In this document: piece by piece, positions 51,509-59,784 of the stretch
Position numbering within the stretch: position 1 is the first letter of the stretch
Layout of the letters: every line of letters starts with the position of its first letter
From: Alphaproteobacteria bacterium
GTDB taxonomy: Bacteria > Pseudomonadota > Alphaproteobacteria > Micavibrionales > Micavibrionaceae
Reading direction: 5' to 3'
Assembly (NCBI GenBank): GCA_021775955.1
Contig: JAJFGU010000019.1
Location: 1 to 59,784 of the forward strand
Length of the DNA stretch: 59,784 nt
The notes under the pieces: generated by a model
What the model saw: only the letters and a program-made list of their open reading frames with translations
Database searches by the model: none
What the model was told of the DNA's origin: nothing
Program-made: the position numbers and the translations under genes

Positions 51509-52207
51509 ATGACAAAGCAAAGCAAAAAGATGAAAGCCGTAAGTGAAAAACTGGACCGTGAGAAGTTCTATGGTCTGGATGAGGCTATCAAAATCCTTAA
51601 AGACGCCGCGAAAGCACGCAAATTTGATGAATCCTTTGAGATTGCGTTGAATTTGGGCGTTGATACAGTGCATGCGGATCAACAGGTGCGCGGCATGATA
51701 TCTCTGCCCAACGGCACAGGTGCAAGCGTGCGCGTTGCCGTGTTCGCCAAGGACGACAAGGCCAAGGAAGCCAAAGATGCTGGCGCTGATATTGTTGGCG
51801 CGGAAGATCTGGCTGATCAGATCAAGGCTGGTAACATGGATTTCGATCGCTGCATCGCCACGCCGGATATGATGGCGCTGGTGGGGCAGCTTGGTAAAGT
51901 GCTGGGCCCTAAGGGCCTAATGCCGAACCCGAAACTGGGCACGGTGACGCCCGATGTTGCCAAAGCCGTGAAGGATGCCAAAGGCGGAGCGATTGAGTTT
52001 CGCGCCGAGAAAGCCGGGATTATCCATGCCGGTGTTGGCAAGGCGTCGTTTGATGAGAAAAGCCTGGCTGAAAATATCCGCGCTTTTTATGAGGCAATCC
52101 AGAAAGCCAGACCACCGGGCGCCAAAGGGACCTATATCAAGAAGGTATCCTTAACGTCCACGATGGGTCCGGGCATCAAGATTGATCAGGAAAGCCTGGC
52201 GGCATAA
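51509..52207 (+). CDS. rplA: 50S ribosomal protein L1
   Basis: A 232-residue protein of family length, with [30 protein letters not shown] and the C-terminal [10 protein letters not shown] motif. L1 forms the stalk at the E site and can repress its own operon by binding the mRNA. The stop codon at 52205-52207 overlaps the left arm of a palindromic element. Confidence 0.97.
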   Translation: MTKQSKKMKAVSEKLDREKFYGLDEAIKILKDAAKARKFDESFEIALNLGVDTVHADQQVRGMISLPNGTGASVRVAVFAKDDKAKEAKDAGADIVGAEDLADQIKAGNMDFDRCIATPDMMALVGQLGKVLGPKGLMPNPKLGTVTPDVAKAVKDAKGGAIEFRAEKAGIIHAGVGKASFDEKSLAENIRAFYEAIQKARPPGAKGTYIKKVSLTSTMGPGIKIDQESLAA

Positions 52208-52394
52208 AAATTAGATTTGGCTGAAACCTACATTTTTGGTTCGAAGCGCGTAGCGCGTGAACCTTTGCGCCCACGCAGCTTTGCTGCTTCGGGCGCCTGA
52301 TGTCAAATCCGTCCTCGAATCCTCATGTACGAAAATGTACATTCCGGTTCTGCGGGCGGATTTTCCTTGTATCTTCCTAGCCAAATCTAATTTT
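52207..52394. repeat. 188-bp palindromic (MITE-like) element between rplA and rplJ
   Basis: Perfect 16-base terminal inverted repeats, AAAATTAGATTTGGCT (52207-52222) and AGCCAAATCTAATTTT (52379-52394), enclose a run of further hairpins: GCGCgtaGCGC, GCGCCC...GGGCGC around GCAGCtttGCTGC, and ATGTAC/GTACAT. There is no good gene inside. It could be a miniature transposable element or an RNA structure in the operon. Confidence 0.75.
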
Positions 52395-52429
52395 GTACTT
52401 TGGAATATTTACTTGACGCGGTTGCGTGT

Positions 52430-52607
52430 ATGGCCTAAAAGGGCCGCAACATTGAATATCTGTCCGAGACTGTAGGCATTTGTAAGTCCTGCATAGATAG
52501 AAAGAAGATGCCCGATTTGGGGTGACTTTTTGTTTTATCTTTTCTGGGACGGGATGGATCTTTTAAGGGTTCATCCTTTTTATTTGGAATTAATAAGGAG
52601 AAACGCC
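52430..52607 (+). ncRNA. Ribosomal protein L10 leader (candidate)
   Basis: The region holds CCGAGACTGTAGGC followed by TAAGTCCTGCATAGAT, which matches my memory of the conserved core of the L10 leader, where the L10-L7/L12 complex binds to repress rplJL translation. It ends right before rplJ. A covariance model search would settle it. Confidence 0.6.
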
Positions 52608-53126
52608 ATGGGCATGAGCCGGGCACAAAAAGAAACCGAAGTGAGTGATCTGCAGGATCGTTTTGAAAACGACGAGATGGTTGTCGTTACGCATTATTCC
52701 GGTTTGACGGTGAAAGAATTAAGTGCGCTGCGCAGTGATTTGCGTGCGGAAGGTGCTCGCTTCAAGGTGACCAAGAACTCTCTGGCCCAGCGCGCGATCA
52801 AAGGCACGAAGTTTGAGCAAATCGCCGATATGTTTGCAGGCCCAACCGGTATGGCTAGCTCACAAGACCCGGTTGCAGCAGCGAAAGCGGCACATAATTT
52901 TGCCAAGAAGCATGACAAGTTGGTTATTCTCGGCGGTGCTTTGGGTAAAAAAATTCTCGATGCGGATGAGGTCAAGCAACTGGCCATGCTGCCATCGCTG
53001 GATGGGGTGCGCTCGATGCTTGTTGGTCTGCTGGTGGCTGCGCCGACCAAGCTGGCCGGTCTGATGCAGGCCCCGGCCCGCGAATTGGTTGGTGTTACAG
53101 CCGCTTACGGGGCAAAAGAAGAATAA
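52608..53126 (+). CDS. rplJ: 50S ribosomal protein L10
   Basis: The ATG at 52608 follows AAGGAGAAA and gives 172 residues, the normal length; the upstream open frame is part of the leader. Landmarks are VTHYSGLTVKELSALRSDLR and FKVTKNSLAQRAI. L10 is the base of the L7/L12 stalk. It is cotranscribed with rplL. Confidence 0.96.
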   Translation: MGMSRAQKETEVSDLQDRFENDEMVVVTHYSGLTVKELSALRSDLRAEGARFKVTKNSLAQRAIKGTKFEQIADMFAGPTGMASSQDPVAAAKAAHNFAKKHDKLVILGGALGKKILDADEVKQLAMLPSLDGVRSMLVGLLVAAPTKLAGLMQAPARELVGVTAAYGAKEE

Positions 53127-53180
53127 AGTTTACTTGATTTTATTGGTTTTAATTCTAGCTATTTAAAAAGGAGAAATGTA

Positions 53181-53555
53181 ATGGCTGCTGATCTAGAGAA
53201 AATTGTTGAGGAACTCTCAAAACTGAGCGTTCTTGAAGCTGCGGAATTGTCCAAGCTTCTGGAAGAAAAATGGGGCGTAACGGCTGCTGCCGCTGCACCT
53301 GTCGCTGTCGCTGCCGCGGCTGGTGGCGAAGCTGCTGAAGAGAAGACTGACTTTGATGTCGTTCTTGTTGCAGCAGGCGGAAACAAAATTCCTGTGATTA
53401 AGGAAGTTCGCGCGATTACCGGTCTTGGTCTCAAAGAAGCCAAAGACATGGTTGAAAAAGGCGGCGAAGTGATCAAGGCCGGCGCCAAGAAAGACGAAGC
53501 CGAAGAAATCAAGAAAAAGCTTGAAGACGTCGGCGCAACCGTCGAACTGAAGTAA
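53181..53555 (+). CDS. rplL: 50S ribosomal protein L7/L12
   Basis: A 124-residue protein: N-terminal dimer helices, an alanine-rich hinge ([10 protein letters not shown]), and the C-terminal factor-binding domain with [20 protein letters not shown]. The AAAGGAGAAA ribosome site is strong, as expected for a multicopy stalk protein. Confidence 0.97.
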   Translation: MAADLEKIVEELSKLSVLEAAELSKLLEEKWGVTAAAAAPVAVAAAAGGEAAEEKTDFDVVLVAAGGNKIPVIKEVRAITGLGLKEAKDMVEKGGEVIKAGAKKDEAEEIKKKLEDVGATVELK

Positions 53556-53570
53556 CACGCTTTATCGAAT

Positions 53571-53615
53571 AAAAGCATTCCCGTAAAAAGGCATTTGCCG
53601 GGCGGGAGTGCTTTT
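53571..53615 (+). terminator. Hairpin between rplL and rpoB, terminator or attenuator
   Basis: AAAAGCATTCCCG (53571-53583) pairs with CGGGAGTGCTTTT (53603-53615) with one mismatch; the T run is short. Partial termination here would lower rpoBC expression relative to the L7/L12 genes, a known pattern in bacteria. Confidence 0.65.
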
Positions 53616-53828
53616 CGTGTTTCAAAGGTTGACATTAAACCTTTGGTAGGCCATATAGCAGACAAAGTTTTGCCGGGAAAAACGTGAGAGCCCAACTTTA
53701 TACAGGCATCCGCAAAGCGGAAAAGTAAATTATATCAACCACTTCAGCCTTCTGGAAAGGAGGGTGGGCGTGGTTTGTTCGCTTTGGTGCAAGGCGAATC
53801 AGGGACAAAAAGAGAAGGTAAAAAGACC

Positions 53829-56800
53829 ATGAGTGCAGCAAGCGCAACCAAAAAAGACAAACAACTCCCTCCAGCCAACAGTATCGAAAGTTTTACCGGT
53901 AGAAAGCGTGTCAGAAGAAGTTTTGGCCGTATTGAAGAGATTGCGCAAATGCCGAATCTTATTGAGATTCAGCGCAATTCCTATGAACAGTTTCTCCAGC
54001 AGGAAATTTCACTGGAAGACCGCAAGATGCAAGGTCTTGAAGAGGTCTTTTCTTCCGTTTTTCCGATCAAGGATTTTTCCGATCGCGCCGAAATCGATTT
54101 CGTTCGTTATGAGCTTGAAGCGCCGAAATACGATGTTGAAGAGTGCCAGCAGCGCGGCATGACCTATGCGGCGCCACTCCGTGTGACCTTGCGCCTGTCC
54201 GTGTTCGATGTTGATGAAGATAGCGGTCTGCGCTCGATCCGCGACATTAAAGAACAAGACGTCTACATGGTTGATATGCCGTTGATGACCGATAACGGTA
54301 CCTTTGTCGTGAACGGCACCGAGCGCGTGATTGTCTCGCAGATGCACCGCTCTCCCGGTGTGTTCTTTGATCACGATAACGGCAAAACCCATGCATCCGG
54401 TAAATATCTGTTTTCTGCGCGGGTCATTCCCTATCGCGGCTCCTGGCTCGATTTTGAATATGATGCCAAGGACCATATGTATGTACGTATCGACCGTCGC
54501 CGGAAATTGCCGGTAACGACTTTGTTGCGTTCGCTTGATAGTGCCGAGACGGCCGCTTACCGCGCCAAATGCCTGGAAAATGATGAGGAGATTGATCCTT
54601 TGATGGTGCAGGGCATGAGCAATGAAGAGATTCTTGCCACGTTTTATAACACCGTTATATACAGCAAAGATAAGAAGGGCTGGAAAACGCCTTTTGACGG
54701 CGAAGCATTGCGCGGCGTGAAAATCACGTATGATCTTGTGAACGCTAAAACCGGCAAGGTCGCGGCTGAAGAAGGAACAAAAATTACCGCCCGCAAAGTC
54801 AAGAAGCTGGAAGAAGACGGCCTTAAGGAAGTGTTGGTGCAAGATGAGCAGCTTATATCCAAATATCTGTCTGCCGATATCTTCAATCCGGAAACCGGAC
54901 AGGTTATACTGGAAGCCGGCCACGAGCTTATTGAAGAAGATTTGGTAACGCTTGAGGAAATGAATGTTACCGATATACCGACTCTGGCGATTGACCACCT
55001 CAATGTCGGACCGTATGTTCGCAACACACTGCAAATCGACAAATGTGACACGCGCGAAGAAGCGCTGATTGATATTTACCGCGTTATGCGTCCCGGTGAG
55101 CCGCCGACAGTAGATTCTGCTGACGGGCTGTTTAATTCCCTGTTCTTCGATCCCGAGCGTTATGATCTCTCGCCTGTGGGCCGCGTGAAAATGAATGCGC
55201 GTCTTGATTTGCAGGCCGATGATCAGTTCCGTGTGCTGTCCAAAGACGACATGCTGGCTATTTTGCGCTATCTGCACGGTCTGAAAGACGGGCAGGGCGA
55301 GGTTGACGATATCGACAACCTTGGCAACCGCCGCGTGCGTAGCGTTGGTGAGTTGATGGAAAACCAGATCCGTATCGGCTTGCTGCGTATGGAACGCGCG
55401 ATCCGTGAGCGTATGAGCTCGGTTGAGATCGACACTTATATGCCTCATGACCTTATAAATTCGAAACCGGCTCAGGCTTCGGTCCGTGAATTCTTTGGCT
55501 CCTCACAGCTTTCCCAGTTCATGGACCAGACCAACCCGCTTTCTGAAATCACGCATAAGCGTCGTCTTTCTGCGCTTGGTCCTGGTGGTTTGACCCGTGA
55601 GCGTGCTGGCTTTGAAGTGCGCGATGTGCACCCGACCCATTATGGCCGGATTTGTCCGATTGAAACACCTGAAGGTCCGAATATTGGTCTGATTAACAGC
55701 CTCGCGACGTTTGCCCGTGTTAATCAGTACGGTTTTATCGAGAGCCCGTATCGTCGCGTGACGAGCGGCAAGGTCGCTGATGAAGTGGTTTATATGTCGG
55801 CAATGGTAGAAGCTAAATACACCATTGCGCAGGCCAACTCGGTTCTGGATGAAAAGGGCAAGTTCGTAAATGATCTTGTGTCCTGTCGTCAGGGTGGTGA
55901 GAACATCATGTCCAACCCGGAAAATATTGAGTTTATCGATGTGTCACCGAAACAGATTGTGTCTGTGGCAGCAAGCTTGATCCCGTTCCTGGAAAACGAT
56001 GATGCGAATAGAGCTTTAATGGGCTCGAACATGATGCGTCAGGCTGTGCCGCTATTACGCGTTGATGCGCCATTGGTGGGTACAGGCATGGAATCAACAG
56101 TTGCGCGTGATTCAGGCGCTGCCGTTTCTGCGCGCCGCGCCGGTATTGTCACCAAAGTGGACGCCACACGTGTGGTTATTCAGGCGACGGAAGAATTTAC
56201 GTCCGACAAACCTGTGGTTGATATTTACAAGCTGTTCAAGTTTCAGCGTTCCAACCAGAACACCTGCATCAACCAAAAACCTTTGGTGAGGGTTGGTGAC
56301 AAGGTTAAGGGTGGCGACATTATTGCTGATGGTCCTTCGACGCAGTTCGGTGAGCTGGCATTGGGCCGCAATATCCTGGTCGCGTTCATGCCCTGGAATG
56401 GCTACAACTTTGAAGATTCAATCCTGATTTCCGAGCGCATCGTGCGCGATGACGTTTATACCTCGATCCATATCGAGGAATTCGAAGTGATGGCTCGCGA
56501 TACCAAGCTTGGTACCGAAGAAATCACCCGCGATATTCCCAATGTCGGGGAAGAAGCCCTGAAACACCTTGATGAGGCCGGTATTGTTCATATTGGCGCG
56601 GAAGTTGGTCCAGGCGATATTCTGGTCGGCAAGGTAACACCAAAAGGTGAAAGCCCGATGACGCCGGAGGAAAAACTTCTGCGCGCGATCTTTGGTGAAA
56701 AAGCTGCCGATGTAAAAGATACGTCTCTGCGCCTGCCCCCGGGCGCGGTTGGTACCATTGTTGAAGTGCGCGTGTTTAACCGCCGCGGTGTTGACAAAGA

Positions 56801-58076
56801 TGCCCGTGCGCTTTCGATCGAGCAACAGGAGATTGAACGTCTGGCGAAAGACCGTGATGACGAGCGTAGAATTCTTGAAGATGGCTTCTATGGCCGTTTA
56901 CGTGACATTCTTGCCGGTGGTGTGGTTGTATCAGCACCAAAAGACGCCAAGCTGAAAAAAGGCGCAAAGATTATGGCGGCTGATCTTGACGGTATTGAAA
57001 AGCGTGGCTTGTGGCGTCAGATCGCCATCGAGAACGAAAAGCGCATGGCCGAGATCGAGGCGATGAGCAAAGCATTCGATGAGGCCGTTGATAACCTCAA
57101 AGAGCGTTTTGAAAATAAGGTTGAAAAGCTTCAGCGTGGCGATGAATTGCTGCCGGGCGTGATGAAGATGGTCAAAGTCTTTGTTGCCGTGAAGCGTAAA
57201 ATGGCACCGGGCGACAAAATGGCCGGAAGACACGGAAACAAAGGTGTTGTTTCCAAGATCATGCCGCAGGAAGACATGCCGTATCTGGAAGACGGTCAGC
57301 CGGTTGATATTGTGCTCAATCCTTTGGGCGTTCCCTCACGGATGAATGTTGGGCAGATTCTGGAGACTCATCTCGGTTGGGCGACGGCGTCTTTGGGCCG
57401 TCAGATCGGTGAAATGATCGATGGTTTTAACGACAGCAAAAAATTGTCCGAGGCTGACACCAAAAAGCTCAACGGCAAGCTGAAAGATGTTTACGGCGAG
57501 CGTGAGTTTAAAGACAAAGTGTCCAAGCTTGACGGCGCTGAGCTTCTTGAGATGTGTAACAATTTGCGCGGCGGTGTGCCGATGGCGACACCTGTCTTTG
57601 ACGGTGCGCATGAAGCCGATATCTCCGAGTTGCTGGAAAAAGCCGGTCTGGATACATCCGGGCAGGTGCAGCTGGTTGACGGCCGTACCGGTGAGAATTT
57701 CCACCGCAAAACCACCGTTGGTTACATGTATATGCTGAAACTGCATCACCTGGTGGATGATAAAATTCACGCCCGTTCCATTGGGCCGTATTCGCTTGTG
57801 ACGCAACAGCCGCTGGGTGGTAAAGCCCAGTTTGGTGGCCAGCGCTTCGGTGAGATGGAAGTGTGGGCGCTGCAGGCTTACGGCGCGGCGTACACGTTGC
57901 AGGAAATGCTGACAGTGAAATCCGATGACGTCGCCGGACGCTCGAAGGTTTATGAGAGCATTGTCCGCGGCGAGGATAATTTCGAGATCGGAATTCCGGA
58001 GAGCTTTAACGTTCTGGTGAAGGAACTGAAAGCGCTGGGTCTGAATGTTGATATGAAGCAGAGCAGCGAGAGCTGA
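53829..58076 (+). CDS. rpoB: RNA polymerase beta subunit
   Basis: From the ATG at 53829 the protein has 1415 residues; an in-frame start at 53775 is possible but lacks support. All beta-subunit regions are seen: [19 protein letters not shown], the rifampicin region [30 protein letters not shown], and the C-terminal [18 protein letters not shown]. The rifampicin-region residues look wild type. Together with rpoC it forms the catalytic core of RNA polymerase. Confidence 0.97.
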   Translation: MSAASATKKDKQLPPANSIESFTGRKRVRRSFGRIEEIAQMPNLIEIQRNSYEQFLQQEISLEDRKMQGLEEVFSSVFPIKDFSDRAEIDFVRYELEAPKYDVEECQQRGMTYAAPLRVTLRLSVFDVDEDSGLRSIRDIKEQDVYMVDMPLMTDNGTFVVNGTERVIVSQMHRSPGVFFDHDNGKTHASGKYLFSARVIPYRGSWLDFEYDAKDHMYVRIDRRRKLPVTTLLRSLDSAETAAYRAKCLENDEEIDPLMVQGMSNEEILATFYNTVIYSKDKKGWKTPFDGEALRGVKITYDLVNAKTGKVAAEEGTKITARKVKKLEEDGLKEVLVQDEQLISKYLSADIFNPETGQVILEAGHELIEEDLVTLEEMNVTDIPTLAIDHLNVGPYVRNTLQIDKCDTREEALIDIYRVMRPGEPPTVDSADGLFNSLFFDPERYDLSPVGRVKMNARLDLQADDQFRVLSKDDMLAILRYLHGLKDGQGEVDDIDNLGNRRVRSVGELMENQIRIGLLRMERAIRERMSSVEIDTYMPHDLINSKPAQASVREFFGSSQLSQFMDQTNPLSEITHKRRLSALGPGGLTRERAGFEVRDVHPTHYGRICPIETPEGPNIGLINSLATFARVNQYGFIESPYRRVTSGKVADEVVYMSAMVEAKYTIAQANSVLDEKGKFVNDLVSCRQGGENIMSNPENIEFIDVSPKQIVSVAASLIPFLENDDANRALMGSNMMRQAVPLLRVDAPLVGTGMESTVARDSGAAVSARRAGIVTKVDATRVVIQATEEFTSDKPVVDIYKLFKFQRSNQNTCINQKPLVRVGDKVKGGDIIADGPSTQFGELALGRNILVAFMPWNGYNFEDSILISERIVRDDVYTSIHIEEFEVMARDTKLGTEEITRDIPNVGEEALKHLDEAGIVHIGAEVGPGDILVGKVTPKGESPMTPEEKLLRAIFGEKAADVKDTSLRLPPGAVGTIVEVRVFNRRGVDKDARALSIEQQEIERLAKDRDDERRILEDGFYGRLRDILAGGVVVSAPKDAKLKKGAKIMAADLDGIEKRGLWRQIAIENEKRMAEIEAMSKAFDEAVDNLKERFENKVEKLQRGDELLPGVMKMVKVFVAVKRKMAPGDKMAGRHGNKGVVSKIMPQEDMPYLEDGQPVDIVLNPLGVPSRMNVGQILETHLGWATASLGRQIGEMIDGFNDSKKLSEADTKKLNGKLKDVYGEREFKDKVSKLDGAELLEMCNNLRGGVPMATPVFDGAHEADISELLEKAGLDTSGQVQLVDGRTGENFHRKTTVGYMYMLKLHHLVDDKIHARSIGPYSLVTQQPLGGKAQFGGQRFGEMEVWALQAYGAAYTLQEMLTVKSDDVAGRSKVYESIVRGEDNFEIGIPESFNVLVKELKALGLNVDMKQSSES

Positions 58077-58115
58077 CAGGGTGCTTGGCGAGCGTAAGTA
58101 AGCCTTAGCCAGCCT

Positions 58116-59784
<1,669 letters not shown>

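Noticed and set aside
52257-52475. Small gene inside the rplA-rplJ palindrome
   Set aside because: No ribosome site, and the frame is composed of hairpin arms.
54009-55448. Antisense frame of 479 residues in rpoB
   Set aside because: The sense frame is unmistakable RNA polymerase; the antisense frame has no recognisable protein features.

Overview
The window is chromosomal DNA of an alphaproteobacterium carrying one large integrated element. The lineage call rests on the order tuf - tRNA-Trp - secE - nusG - rplK - rplA - rplJ - rplL - rpoB - rpoC, the split glycine dehydrogenase (gcvPA/gcvPB), an IalB-family protein and the ribosomal protein sequences. A Rhodospirillales- or Micavibrio-like group would fit, but I cannot fix the order or genus. 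Left chromosomal edge (1-1061): the 3' end of tuf with a clear terminator, a secreted protein of unknown function, and an intact tRNA-Trp. Integrated element (1021-42069): the last 41 bases of tRNA-Trp recur at 42029-42069 with two mismatches, so the 41 kb between looks like an element inserted in the 3' end of the tRNA gene. Its left end holds a large serine recombinase whose reading frame runs out through the tRNA gene on the opposite strand, and a small partner gene. Next come an unknown 415-residue gene, a repeat-rich non-coding stretch that could be a replication origin, an AAA+ helicase and a CHC2/Toprim primase. I see no capsid, relaxase or conjugation genes. The element is rich in likely anti-phage genes: a TIR protein overlapping a caspase-like protease (Thoeris-like), divergent from an XRE/ImmA-type regulator-protease pair across palindromic operators; a C5-cytosine methyltransferase with an Eco29kI-like GIY-YIG endonuclease and a Vsr nuclease; a 1684-residue nuclease-STAND ATPase resembling Avs proteins; and an unrecognised three-gene operon of an SF2 helicase and two large proteins. 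Between these lies a signalling cassette: an H-NOX heme protein, a hybrid histidine kinase, two related response regulators and an NtrC-type sigma-54 activator, with a good sigma-54 promoter. This cassette is flanked by a degenerate 95-bp direct repeat. The right end carries an IalB-family protein, a large autotransporter and a lipoprotein hydrolase. Right chromosomal part (42070-59784): a DEAD-box RNA helicase, the glycine cleavage operon gcvT-gcvH-gcvPA-gcvPB, a membrane protein, a cyclic-nucleotide-binding-domain protein, then secE, nusG, rplKA, rplJL, rpoB and the start of rpoC. Palindromic intergenic repeats lie between nusG and rplK, between rplA and rplJ, and between rpoB and rpoC, where they enclose a small membrane-protein gene. 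All calls come from reading the sequence and protein motifs; no database search was run.
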